Shown here: piece after piece, positions 7,785 to 15,588 of the stretch
How the letters are laid out: the number at the start of each line of letters is the position of its first letter
How positions within the stretch are numbered: position 1 is the first letter of the stretch
Origin: Crossiella sp. SN42
GTDB lineage: Bacteria; Actinomycetota; Actinomycetes; Mycobacteriales; Pseudonocardiaceae
Reading direction: 5' to 3'
Assembly (NCBI RefSeq): GCF_023897065.1
Contig: NZ_JAMHIV010000032.1
Location: forward strand, 1 to 64,000
DNA: 64,000 nucleotides
The notes under the pieces: generated by a model
What the model was told of the DNA's origin: nothing
The model's database searches: none
What the model saw: the letters and a program-made list of their open reading frames with translations, nothing else
Translations under genes and position numbers: made by a program

Positions 7785-9230
7785 GTGAGTGATTCCGTGG
7801 GCGACGGACTGCTGGGCACGGGGCCGCGCGGGGTGTTCCGGCGCCCGCTGCCCCCACTTGACCAGGCACATCAGCCCCGGATGGCCAAGGTGCTCGGGCT
7901 GGGGCAGCTCACCCTGATCGGCGTCGGCGCGATCATCGGCGCGGGGATCTTCAGCCTGGCCGGGGCGGTGGCCAGGGACGTGGCCGGACCGGCGGTGCTG
8001 ATCTCGTTCCTGATCGCGGGGGCGGCCTCGGTGTGCGCGGCCTTCGCCTACGCCGAGTTCGCCGGCATGGTGCCGCGCGCCGGGTCCTCCTACACCTACG
8101 CCTCGGCGGTGCTCGGCGAGGTGGTGGGCTGGATCATCGGCTGGGACCTGCTGCTGGAGTACACCGCGATCGTGGCCGCGGTCTCCATCGGCATGTCCGG
8201 GTACGCGGGCTTCCTGCTGGAGCGGATGGGCATCGAGCTGCCGGTGTGGATGATGGGCGCGCCCGGCACGGGGGAGGGGCACCGGGTCGACCTGGTCGCC
8301 ATGCTGATCTGCCTCGGCGTGGCCTGGCTGCTCAACCGGGGCACCAGGACCTCGGCCCGGGTGGACGCGGTGCTGACCGTGGTCAAGATCGCGGTGGTGC
8401 TGCTGGTCGTCGTGGTCGGACTGACCAAAGTGGACAGTGCGAACCTGGAACCGTTCGCGCCCTTCGGTTTCGGCGGTGCGGTGGCGGGCGCGGCCACGGT
8501 GTTCTTCGCCGTCTTCGGCTACGACGCGCTGAGCACCGCGGCCGAGGAGTCCAAACAGGCCCAGCGCCACCTGCCCAAGGCGATGCTGCTGTCCCTGGCG
8601 ATCTGCATGGTGCTCTACGCGCTGGCCTGCGTCGTGCTGACCGGGATGGTGCACTACACCCAGGTCGACCCGGCCCGCGGCTTCTCCGCCGCGTTCGAGG
8701 CGGTCGGCCTGGGCGGGGTGGGCACGGTGATCGCGGTCGGCGCGGTGCTCGGCATCGTCACGGTGAGCTTCTCGTTCATGATGGGCGCCTCCCGGCTCTG
8801 GTACGCGATGAGTCGCGACGGCCTGATGCCGCGCTGGTTCGGCGCCCTGCACCCGCGCCGCCAGGTGCCGCACCGGGCCACCTGGATCATCGGCGCGGTG
8901 GCCGCGGTGCTGGCCGGCCTGCTCCCGGTCCGCGAGGCGGCGGAGCTGACCAACATCGGCGTGCTGTTCGCCTTCGTCCTGGTCTGCCTCGCCGTGGTGG
9001 TCCTGCGCTACCGCCGCCCCGACCTGCCCCGCGGCTTCCGCAGCCCCGGCATGCCGGTGGTCCCCTTGCTGGGCGTGGGTTTCTCGGTCTGGCTGATGTC
9101 CTTCCTCAAGGCCGAGACCTGGTGGCGCTTCGGGCTGTGGCTGCTGGTGGGGCTGGTGGTGTACGCCGCCTACAGCTACCGCGCGACCCGCAAGGTGGTC
9201 CCCGGTGGTTCGGTCGAGCTGGGCGGCTAG
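7785..9230 (+). CDS. APC superfamily amino-acid permease
   Basis: A 481-residue membrane transporter with about 12 hydrophobic segments. The first segment holds LIGVGAIIGAGIFSLAG, the hallmark unwound helix of APC amino-acid transporters. ASSYTYASAVLGEVVGWIIGWDLLLEY-like residues and FGYDALSTAAEE further along match the cationic amino-acid transporter (CAT/YfnA) branch. It probably imports amino acids by proton symport. The GTG start at 7785 is weakly supported, since no strong ribosome binding site is seen and another GTG is at 7797. It overlaps the convergent PPOX-like gene by four bases. Confidence 0.88.
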   Translation: MSDSVGDGLLGTGPRGVFRRPLPPLDQAHQPRMAKVLGLGQLTLIGVGAIIGAGIFSLAGAVARDVAGPAVLISFLIAGAASVCAAFAYAEFAGMVPRAGSSYTYASAVLGEVVGWIIGWDLLLEYTAIVAAVSIGMSGYAGFLLERMGIELPVWMMGAPGTGEGHRVDLVAMLICLGVAWLLNRGTRTSARVDAVLTVVKIAVVLLVVVVGLTKVDSANLEPFAPFGFGGAVAGAATVFFAVFGYDALSTAAEESKQAQRHLPKAMLLSLAICMVLYALACVVLTGMVHYTQVDPARGFSAAFEAVGLGGVGTVIAVGAVLGIVTVSFSFMMGASRLWYAMSRDGLMPRWFGALHPRRQVPHRATWIIGAVAAVLAGLLPVREAAELTNIGVLFAFVLVCLAVVVLRYRRPDLPRGFRSPGMPVVPLLGVGFSVWLMSFLKAETWWRFGLWLLVGLVVYAAYSYRATRKVVPGGSVELGG

Positions 9231-9739
9231 TCCTCGCGGACCCAGCGCTGGCGCGGCGCGAACCCCTCCCGCCGCAGCCAGTGCTCGGTGTAGACCACCC
9301 GGTCGATCCCGATGCGCAGCAACGGGTTCTGCGGCGTCTCGGTCACCGACCGCCCCCGCTCAGCGGCATCGGACTGCCACAGGTACACCGCCATCCCGGC
9401 CTCGAACTCCGCCGACCCCGGCAACAGCACCTCGGCCCGCCCGAACAGCTGCGCCCCCCGCGAGCTGGCCAGCCCGGCCAACGGCGCGAAGATCCCGATG
9501 GAGACCCGGGGGTCGGCCTCGATGTTGCGCAGCTTCGGGGTTTTCGCCTGGGAGGTCACGTAGAGGGTGAAGCCGTCGCTGTAGTAGCGGACCGGGGTGG
9601 CCAGCGGGCCGTCCGCGCCGGTGGTGGCCAGCACGCAGAGGTTCTGCGTGGCGAGCAGGTTGAGGATGCGCTCTTCCAGTCGCGGGCGGGGGAGTTTCGC
9701 GGTGGGCGTGGGACCGGCCAGCCAAGGGTTCGCGATCAT
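9227..9739 (-). CDS. Pyridoxamine 5'-phosphate oxidase-like (PPOX) family protein
   Basis: 170 residues with the split-barrel flavin-binding pattern: LATQNLCVLATTGADGPLA at the N-terminus, then VRYYSDGFTLYVTS and TPKLRNIEADPRVSIGI. Members bind FMN or F420, and the family includes F420-dependent reductases and haem-degrading enzymes, so the cofactor is uncertain. The ATG at 9739 begins MIANPW; a TTG two codons upstream is possible. The C-terminus overlaps the permease stop. Single gene, no clear operon partner. Confidence 0.75.
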   Translation of the reverse strand: MIANPWLAGPTPTAKLPRPRLEERILNLLATQNLCVLATTGADGPLATPVRYYSDGFTLYVTSQAKTPKLRNIEADPRVSIGIFAPLAGLASSRGAQLFGRAEVLLPGSAEFEAGMAVYLWQSDAAERGRSVTETPQNPLLRIGIDRVVYTEHWLRREGFAPRQRWVRED

Positions 9740-9770
9740 GCCCAACCCTAGACGCCTGAGCCGCCCGTCC

Positions 9771-10451
9771 TCACCCGAAGACCGGCAGCCTCGCGGCGAA
9801 CCGGCCGGCCGTGCGGCGCTGGAACTCCGTCAGCGGCACCCGGCCGGTGCCGGCCAGCACGATCACCTCGTCGTCGAGCGCGGGCAGGATCGGCGCGCCC
9901 GCCAGGGACTCCACCGTGCCGCGGGCCAGCTTCAGCGCGGTCGGCGCGGGCGGGGGCAGGGTCAGCTCGTGCTTGAGGTCCAGGTGGTGCACGGCCACCT
10001 CGACCGCCCAGGTGGCCAGGAAGTCGCCGGAGGTCAGCACCTTGCCCTGGAACCGGACCGTGTTCGGCGGCAGCGCGGTGACCATCCTGGACACCGCGTC
10101 CGAGGTCGGGCGCAGGTGCCCGAGCAGCCCGGTGGGGCGGCGGTAGGCCGAGGCCAGCCTGCGCACGTACTGGATCTGGCCGATCCGCTCGGTCTCGGTC
10201 TCGCGGCCGGGCAGCCTGCCCTGCCAGTAGCTGGCCGCGTCGGTGTCCGGCGTCGCGTCGGTGGGGGAGACCAGGCCCAGCAGCATCTCCTGCAGGCCCA
10301 GGTGCACGTGCGCGATCACGTCGCCGACGGTCCACCCGTGGCACCGGCTGGCCGCGAGCATCTTGGTGTCGTCGAGGGTGTCGCAGACCGCGAGCAGGGC
10401 GGACAGCGCTTCGAGGAAGGCCGCCTGGCCGTCGTGGTGTTCGACGCGCAT
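9771..10451 (-). CDS. Maleylpyruvate isomerase N-terminal domain (DinB-like) protein
   Basis: About 226 residues. The N-terminal half has a four-helix DinB-like fold signature, including CHGWTVGDVIAHVHLGLQEM, which contains the conserved His metal-site region. VEVAVHHLDLKHEL follows, as in mycothiol-dependent maleylpyruvate isomerase-like actinobacterial proteins. Most members are uncharacterised thiol-dependent enzymes or transferases. ATG at 10451 is preferred because AGGG lies eight bases before it; GTG at 10460 is an alternative. A TACGTACA direct repeat at 10480-10497 lies in its promoter region. Confidence 0.72.
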   Translation of the reverse strand: MRVEHHDGQAAFLEALSALLAVCDTLDDTKMLAASRCHGWTVGDVIAHVHLGLQEMLLGLVSPTDATPDTDAASYWQGRLPGRETETERIGQIQYVRRLASAYRRPTGLLGHLRPTSDAVSRMVTALPPNTVRFQGKVLTSGDFLATWAVEVAVHHLDLKHELTLPPPAPTALKLARGTVESLAGAPILPALDDEVIVLAGTGRVPLTEFQRRTAGRFAARLPVFG

Positions 10452-10460
10452 GGCCGTCAC

Positions 10461-10894
10461 CCTATCGGGTCAGGAACGATACGTACATTTACGTACAGCC
10501 CCGCTGTCGAATTCCTGCCCGCACGCCTTATCAGGCTCAGGCGACTTCCCAATGGTGCAGTCGGCCCAATTTTTCTTGTCGTGCCGCTTTTCCTCCCGGA
10601 GTCTCGACTTCAAGCCGCGTTATCGGCGGAATGGCATTTGTGGCCCGGCGCGCGAGGGAGGGGGTTCGGACGTGGCACGACTGCTCTGGACGGCACCGCC
10701 CGAACCCCGCCACCCTTGGCGCAGCTGGGATTGCCCGGTGTGCCGGCCTGTGACTGGACCCCGGCCCAGCTCCAGGCGTATCCGCGTGGGGCCGCGGCGT
10801 GGAATGGGCGATCGCGTACGAGGAATGGCGCGGAACCGGGTCAGGGGCCACATGTTTGATCCGGCCGGGATTGAGGGCGGGTGTGGGAGACGAG
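10461..10894. other. Intergenic region upstream of the DinB-like gene
   Basis: Contains the TACGTACA repeat at 10480-10497 and an AT-richer stretch at 10555-10640 that may be promoter DNA. Frames remain open over parts of it, but none has a convincing start or family signature. Confidence 0.45.
10480..10497. promoter_or_regulatory. Direct repeat TACGTACA, possible operator
   Basis: TACGTACATTTACGTACA: two TACGTACA copies with 10-bp periodicity, each containing palindromic TACGTA. It lies about 29-46 bp upstream of the ATG at 10451, where a repressor would act. No regulator gene adjoins it, so the binding protein is unknown. Confidence 0.4.
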
Positions 10895-11104
10895 ATGAGC
10901 TACGACGACGCCTGCCGGGCATTCAAGAACGTCCTCGATGAGGAGTTCGAGAACCCGAACAACAATGGCCGTAAAACCAGTCTCCGCACCCTGATCTCGG
11001 CACCCGCCGGGCACTGGGTCCCGGCGCGGCGTCGCAGGGCGGTTGGGCGGGCTGTCGTCACGGGACGGCCCGCCCAGCCGGCCGCCGGGCAGGTCAGCTG
11101 CTGA
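10895..11104 (+). CDS. Small hypothetical protein
   Basis: A possible 69-residue protein beginning MSYDDACRAFKNVLDEEFEN, with GGGAG six bases before the ATG. The first 45 residues look like a soluble acidic helix and a polar segment, while the tail is Arg/Ala-rich and runs into the 3' end of the convergent SDR gene (11 bp overlap). I do not recognise a family. Codon use in the first part is natural, but the last 20 residues may be spurious. It could also be the C-terminal piece of a decayed gene, since the frame is open upstream to 10799. Confidence 0.4.
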   Translation: MSYDDACRAFKNVLDEEFENPNNNGRKTSLRTLISAPAGHWVPARRRRAVGRAVVTGRPAQPAAGQVSC

Positions 11105-11861
11105 TCGACCGGACCAGCCCGCCGTCGACCAGTAGGTCCTGCCCGTTGACGTAGCTCGCGCCCGGCGAGGCGAGGAAGGCCACCGCCTCCGCGACCTCCT
11201 CGGCGCGACCGAGCCGCCTGGCCACCGTCTCGGTGCGCAGCACGGTCGGGGTGACCGGGCCCATGGTGGCCTCGTTGAGCATGTCGGTGTCGATGTAGCC
11301 GGGGCTCACCGAGTTCACCCGGATCTGCCGCTCGGCCAGGTCGGCGGCCAGCGTGCGGGCCAGGTTGTGCACCGCGGCCTTGGTGGCGCTGTAGATGCTG
11401 GTCTCGGCGCGGCCGCGGTGCAAGGAGGCGGCGCAGTTGAGCACGATCGCGCCGCCGTTGCGGAACAGCGGCAGCGCCTTCTGGATGGTGAAGAACACGC
11501 CCTTGAAGTTGACGTCGACCACGCAGTCGAAGTCCTCCTCGGTGAACTCCTCGGTCCGCTTGAACACCCCGGTCCCGGCGTTGGCGAAGAGCACGTCCAC
11601 CCCGCGGAACTGGCCGCGGACCTGCGCCATCAGCTCGTCCAGGTCGGGCAGCACCGCCGAGTCGGCGCGGATGGCCAGCACCCGGTCCGGGCTGCCCAGC
11701 CGCCGCCGCGCCGCGCTCAGCCGCTCCTGGCTGCGGCCGGTGACCACCACCTTCGCGCCCTCGCGCAGCAGCAGCTCGGCCGTGGCCAGCCCGATGCCGC
11801 TGGTGCCACCGGTGACCAGCGCGACCTTGTCCACGAAGCGACCCCGCGTGTCCGTGCCCAC
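11094..11861 (-). CDS. Short-chain dehydrogenase/reductase
   Basis: A 255-residue classical SDR. The cofactor motif [10 protein letters not shown] is at about residues 17-26, the NAG motif appears in LFANAGTG, and the active-site Ser is in NCAASLHRG ahead of [12 protein letters not shown], which gives the catalytic Tyr-Lys pair. The C-terminus [11 protein letters not shown] is normal. An Arg after the first beta strand (VVTGRSQ) hints at NADP preference, which is inference. Oxidoreductase of unknown substrate and a single gene; the start may lie at 11861 or slightly inside. Confidence 0.88.
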   Translation of the reverse strand: MGTDTRGRFVDKVALVTGGTSGIGLATAELLLREGAKVVVTGRSQERLSAARRRLGSPDRVLAIRADSAVLPDLDELMAQVRGQFRGVDVLFANAGTGVFKRTEEFTEEDFDCVVDVNFKGVFFTIQKALPLFRNGGAIVLNCAASLHRGRAETSIYSATKAAVHNLARTLAADLAERQIRVNSVSPGYIDTDMLNEATMGPVTPTVLRTETVARRLGRAEEVAEAVAFLASPGASYVNGQDLLVDGGLVRSISS

Positions 11862-11985
11862 ACGCTCAGCATACGGATCTCCACAACGTGATCATGACCG
11901 GCGTCACAATCGGGTTGACCTCCAGTTAGCTAGAGGTTGTTGGCTGGGCGCACAACTTCAAGGCAACGAGGAAGTGGACGCACCC

Positions 11986-12609
11986 ATGGCTCAGTACGTG
12001 CTGCCGGAACTTGACTACGACTACTCCGCGCTGGAGCCCGCGATCAGCGGGGAGATCAACGAGCTGCACCACTCCAAGCACCACGCGGCCTACGTCAAGG
12101 GCACCAACGACACCCTGGACAAGCTCGCCGAAGCCCGCGACAAGGGCGACTTCAGCTCCATCGTCGGCCTGGAGCACACCCTGGCCTTCAACCTGGCCGG
12201 ACACGCCATGCACGTGGTCTGGTGGAAGATCCTCTCCCCCAACGGCGGCGACAAGCCCACCGGCGAACTGGCCGCGGCCATCGATGAGGAGTTCGGCTCC
12301 TTCGACAAGCTGCGCGCCCAGCTCAACGCGGTCTCCACCACCATCCAGGGCTCCGGCTGGGGCGTGCTGGCCTGGGACCCGATCGGTCAGCGGCTGATCA
12401 CCCAGCAGCTCAAGGACCACCACTCCAACCTCTCCATCGCCACCACCCCCCTGGTGGTCTTCGACGTGTGGGAGCACGCCTACTACCTGCAGTACCGCAA
12501 CGTGAAGGCCGACTACATCAACGCGCTGTGGAACGTCGTGGACTGGACCGAGGTCGGCAAGCGCTTCGAGGACGCCCGCGCGGGCAAGAACGGCCTGCTG
12601 CTCCCCTGA
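11986..12609 (+). CDS. sodA: Superoxide dismutase, Fe/Mn family
   Basis: 207 residues, normal length. Dismutates superoxide to hydrogen peroxide and oxygen. The ligand regions are all seen: [12 protein letters not shown] (first metal His), [13 protein letters not shown] (second), and [14 protein letters not shown] (Asp and last His). The close similarity of [16 protein letters not shown] to mycobacterial SodA supports the actinobacterial Fe/Mn type. The usual GH-x-NH near the second ligand reads GHAMH here, a Met for Asn change worth noting. The ATG at 11986 follows an AACGAGGAAG site. A strong hairpin follows the stop. Confidence 0.95.
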   Translation: MAQYVLPELDYDYSALEPAISGEINELHHSKHHAAYVKGTNDTLDKLAEARDKGDFSSIVGLEHTLAFNLAGHAMHVVWWKILSPNGGDKPTGELAAAIDEEFGSFDKLRAQLNAVSTTIQGSGWGVLAWDPIGQRLITQQLKDHHSNLSIATTPLVVFDVWEHAYYLQYRNVKADYINALWNVVDWTEVGKRFEDARAGKNGLLLP

Positions 12610-12621
12610 TACCCGCGGTGC

Positions 12622-12650
12622 CCCGGGCGCGCGGCAGGGGCGCGCCCGGG
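12622..12650. terminator. Terminator hairpin between convergent sod and aminotransferase genes
   Basis: Perfect 11-bp stem CCCGGGCGCGC/GCGCGCCCGGG with a 7-base loop, beginning 13 bp after the superoxide dismutase stop. No U-tract, as is common in high-G+C actinobacteria. Confidence 0.7.
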
Positions 12651-12661
12651 ACGCCACCGGG

Positions 12662-13870
12662 TCAGGCCGCCAGTTCGGCCACGGCGGCCGCGACCGTGGC
12701 CACCTCCTCCTCGGTGTTGTAGTAGTGCGGGGACAGGCGCAGCGCCCAGTCGACCTCCTTGTCCCGGAAGTCGAACTGGGCGAACTCGCGGAAGCTCAGC
12801 GCCGAGTTGATCCCGCGTTCGTCCAGGGCCGCTTTGAACGCCGCGGCATCCCACCCGGCGATCGCGAAGGTGACCATCGCGGACAGTCGCGGGCCCCGGT
12901 CCAGCACCCGCACCCCCGGCACCTCGGCCAGCCGGGCGCGCAGGTCCGCGCCGAGTGCGGGGGAGTAGCGCTCCACCTCCGCCATGCCGACCTTGAGCGC
13001 GTAGCGGGCCGCCGCCGCGCAACCCAGCAGGGTCGAGTACGGGAACTCCCACTCCTCGAACCGGGCCGCCGAGGCCACCGGCTCATACCGGTCCGGCTCG
13101 GTCCAGCGGGCGCCGTACATGTCGATGAACAGCGGCTCGTAGCCCTCGCGCAGCACCCGGTCGGAGACGTAGAGGAAGCCCGAGCCGCGCGGGCCGCGCA
13201 GGTACTTCCGGCAGGTGGCCGAGAGCAGGTCACAGCCGATCTCGGCCACGTCGAGCTCGAACTGGCCGACCGTCTGGCAGGCGTCCACCAGGTACAACAG
13301 GTCCAGCTCGCGGCAGTGGCGGCCGATCTCCGCGATCGGCTGCACCAGGCCGGAGTTGGTCGGCACGTGGGTGACCGCGACCAGCCGGGGCCGCCGGCTG
13401 CGCATCAGCGCGGCCATCGCCTCCACGTCCACACCGGTGCCGTCGGCGTGGTCGGGCGCGTGCACCACCTCCACGCCGAAGCGCTTGCGCAGGGCCAGGA
13501 AAGCGATCTGGTTGGAGATGAAGTCGTTGCGGGTGGTCAGGATGACGTCACCGGGCTGGAACGGGATCGCCGACAGCGCCTTGGTGTAGGCGTGGGTAGC
13601 GCTACCGGCGAAGGCGATGTTCTCCGGGCGGCAGTTGATCAGCTCGGCGAGCGCGGCGTAGAAGTCGCGCACCTGCCCGGCTCGCGCCGCCGACGCCTCG
13701 TAGCCGCCGATCCGGGCCTCCAGGTCCAGATGTTCGTGCATGGCGGCCAGCACCGGCCGGGCGAGCAGCCCGCAGCCCGCGTTGTTGAAGTGGATGACCG
13801 ACTCGCAGCCCGGGGTGTCCGCCCGTAGCGCTGCCAGATCCAGTGCGATAGCGCTATCGTTGTCTCTCAT
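12662..13870 (-). CDS. Aminotransferase class V-fold PLP enzyme
   Basis: A 402-residue fold-type I PLP enzyme. FNNAGCGLLARPV is near the N-terminus, a TSATCRKYLRGPRGSGFLYV-like segment with the Schiff-base Lys is in the middle, and YLVDACQTVGQ holds the Asp that contacts the pyridine nitrogen. It resembles isopenicillin N epimerase/cysteine desulfurase-like proteins, but the substrate cannot be assigned. Its ATG (13868-13870) overlaps the ATG of the divergent MocR regulator inside CATG, so it is surely under MocR control. Convergent with superoxide dismutase, with a hairpin between. Confidence 0.87.
   Translation of the reverse strand: MRDNDSAIALDLAALRADTPGCESVIHFNNAGCGLLARPVLAAMHEHLDLEARIGGYEASAARAGQVRDFYAALAELINCRPENIAFAGSATHAYTKALSAIPFQPGDVILTTRNDFISNQIAFLALRKRFGVEVVHAPDHADGTGVDVEAMAALMRSRRPRLVAVTHVPTNSGLVQPIAEIGRHCRELDLLYLVDACQTVGQFELDVAEIGCDLLSATCRKYLRGPRGSGFLYVSDRVLREGYEPLFIDMYGARWTEPDRYEPVASAARFEEWEFPYSTLLGCAAAARYALKVGMAEVERYSPALGADLRARLAEVPGVRVLDRGPRLSAMVTFAIAGWDAAAFKAALDERGINSALSFREFAQFDFRDKEVDWALRLSPHYYNTEEEVATVAAAVAELAA
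13597..13604. promoter_or_regulatory. TAGCGCTA palindrome, copy 1
   Basis: Core of GGTAGCGCTACC (13595-13606) inside the aminotransferase gene. One of three exact TAGCGCTA sites in about 420 bp around the MocR/aminotransferase start region; possible MocR auxiliary site. Confidence 0.4.
13846..13859. promoter_or_regulatory. Perfect palindrome CGATAGCGCTATCG, putative MocR operator
   Basis: A 14-bp perfect palindrome 10 bp before the CATG shared by the two divergent starts, technically inside the first codons of the aminotransferase. It contains the TAGCGCTA core found also at 13597-13604 and 14011-14018. Binding by the adjacent MocR protein is inference. Confidence 0.6.
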
Positions 13871-15251
13871 GTCCCAGAGTAGCACCGTGGCCTGGCTGGC
13901 GGACCGGCTGCGCACCGAGGTGGCCCGGCTCGCGGTCGGCGAACGCCTGCCGAGCAGCCGCGACCTGGTGCGCAAGCTGGGCGTGAGCCCGGTGAGCGTG
14001 GCCAGGGCGGTAGCGCTACTGGCCGCCGAGGGGCTGGTGCAGACCAGGCCGGGCACCGGCACCTTCGTCGCACCCCGCCGGGCCGCGCCCGCCCGCGGCG
14101 ACACCTCCTGGCAGACGGTGACCCTGCCCAGCCGCCCGCTCGACCCGCTCACCGTCACCGACCTGCTCAGCGCGCCCCCGGACGGCGCGATCACCATGGC
14201 CGGCGGCTACCTGCACCCCTCCCTGCAACCCACCCGCGCCCTGGCCGCCGCGCTGGCCCGCGCCGCCCGCAGACCTGACGCCTGGGACCGCGCGCCCTCG
14301 CAGGGCCTGGCCCCGCTGCGCACCCTGTTCGCCCGGATGGCCGGCGGCGACCTCGGCCCCGAGGACGTGCTGGTCACCGGCGGCGGCCAGGGCGCGCTGG
14401 CGATGGCCTTCCGCGCGCTGGCCGTGCCCGGCAGCCCGGTGCTGGTGGAGTCCCCGACCTACCAGGGCGCGCTCGCCGCGGCCCGCGCCGCCGGACTGCG
14501 GCCGGTGCCGGTTCCGTTGGACGCCAACGGAATCCGCCCCGACCTGCTGGCCGACGCCTTCGGCACCGGGGCCCGCCTGCTCTACCTCCAGCCCGGCTGC
14601 CACAACCCCACCGGCGCCGCACTGGCCGCCGACCGCCGCCGCCAGGTCCTGGAACTGGCCCGCGCCGCCAACGCCTTCGTCATCGAGGACGACTTCGCCC
14701 GCCACCTCGGCCACGCCGCCCCGCCCCCGCCACCCCTGGTCGCCGACGACCCGGACGGCACCGTGGTCTACCTGACCTCGCTCACCAAACCCGCCGCCCC
14801 GAGCCTGCGGGTGGGCGCGCTGATCGCCCGCGGCCCGGTGCTGGAACGCCTGCGCGCCACCAGGCTCGTGGACGACTTCTTCCTGCCCCGCCCCCTCCAG
14901 GAAGCCGCCCTGGAACTGCTCAGCACCCCGGCCTGGGACCGCCACCTGCGCGCCCTCGCCACCGTCCTCACCGACCGCCGCGCCACCCTGGCCGCGGCCC
15001 TCGCGCGCGAAACTCCACAGTGGACAGTCAGTCAGCCGTCGACCGGCCTGCACCTCTGGCTCGCCCTGGACCGCGCGGAGGAGGACGTCGTGCGCGAGGC
15101 CAGGGACCAAGGCGTGACCGTGGTGTCCGGCCGCGGCCACTTCGCCGCCGAGCCGCCGGGACCGCACCTGCGGCTGAGCTTCGCGGCCGCCGCCGACCTC
15201 GCGGAACTGGCGGAGGCGGCCCGCAGGCTGGGTCGTGCCGTCCGCGACTGA
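13869..15251 (+). CDS. MocR family regulator (GntR helix-turn-helix plus aminotransferase domain)
   Basis: 460 residues. The N-terminal GntR winged helix contains RLPSSRDLVRKLGVSPVSVARAV (shown here only as part of residues about 25-50), and GLVQTRPGTGTFVAP forms the wing. The rest is a fold-type I aminotransferase domain with HNPTGAAL and SLTKPAAPSLRVGAL holding the PLP Lys. MocR proteins use PLP-bound ligands to control vitamin B6, GABA, taurine and similar genes. The divergent class V aminotransferase is the obvious target. Its ATG overlaps that gene's ATG. The final codons overlap the first unit of a 31-bp tandem repeat. Confidence 0.9.
   Translation: MSQSSTVAWLADRLRTEVARLAVGERLPSSRDLVRKLGVSPVSVARAVALLAAEGLVQTRPGTGTFVAPRRAAPARGDTSWQTVTLPSRPLDPLTVTDLLSAPPDGAITMAGGYLHPSLQPTRALAAALARAARRPDAWDRAPSQGLAPLRTLFARMAGGDLGPEDVLVTGGGQGALAMAFRALAVPGSPVLVESPTYQGALAAARAAGLRPVPVPLDANGIRPDLLADAFGTGARLLYLQPGCHNPTGAALAADRRRQVLELARAANAFVIEDDFARHLGHAAPPPPPLVADDPDGTVVYLTSLTKPAAPSLRVGALIARGPVLERLRATRLVDDFFLPRPLQEAALELLSTPAWDRHLRALATVLTDRRATLAAALARETPQWTVSQPSTGLHLWLALDRAEEDVVREARDQGVTVVSGRGHFAAEPPGPHLRLSFAAAADLAELAEAARRLGRAVRD
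14011..14018. promoter_or_regulatory. TAGCGCTA palindrome, copy 3
   Basis: Inside the MocR coding sequence, within GGTAGCGCTACT. Third exact copy around the divergent start; possible looping or auxiliary site, unproven. Confidence 0.35.
15014..15025. repeat. Dispersed palindrome TCCACWGTGGAC, copy 2
   Basis: Perfect copy TCCACAGTGGAC inside the MocR gene, read there in a different codon frame (Pro-Gln-Trp-Thr) from the copy at 702. Confidence 0.6.
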
Positions 15252-15533
15252 CTGCGGGCTGGGCTGGGCGGTCCGAGGCTGACTGCGGGCTGGGCTGGGC
15301 TGCCCGCGGCTGACCGCGGGCTGGGCCGAACTGCCCGCGACTTGACCGCGGGCTGCGCCGGGCCGCCCGCCACTGACTGCGGGCTGCGCCGGGCCGCCCG
15401 CCACTGACCGCGGACTGGGCCGGGCCGCCCGCCACTGACCGCGGACTGGGCCGAACTGCCCGCCACTGACCGCGGACTGGGCCGGGCTGCCCGCCACTGA
15501 CCGCGGGCTGCGGCGCGCCGCCCGCGACTGACC
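15245..15533. repeat. 31-bp tandem repeat (minisatellite), nine units plus a partial
   Basis: Units begin CGACTGACTG/CCACTGACCG and end GCTGCCCG/GCCGCCCG. Boundaries fall near 15245, 15276, 15307, 15338 (32 bp), 15370, 15401, 15432, 15463 and 15494, with a 9-base partial at 15525. Units 6-8 are almost identical and the outer ones more diverged. The first unit overlaps the last codons and stop of MocR. The period is not a multiple of three, so it is not coding. There are no unique spacers, so it is not CRISPR. Confidence 0.9.
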
Positions 15534-15543
15534 CCGCCCAGCC

Positions 15544-15575
15544 GACAGCCCCCGGCACTGGAACCGGGGGCTGTC
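15544..15575. terminator. Terminator hairpin after the tandem repeat
   Basis: Perfect 12-bp stem GACAGCCCCCGG/CCGGGGGCTGTC with an 8-base loop, between the convergent MocR and secreted hydrolase genes; can serve both strands. Confidence 0.85.
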
Positions 15576-15588
15576 AGTGAGTGGTCGA

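Noticed and set aside
15245-15533. CRISPR array
   Set aside because: Units directly adjoin with no unique spacers and no cas genes are near; it is a minisatellite.
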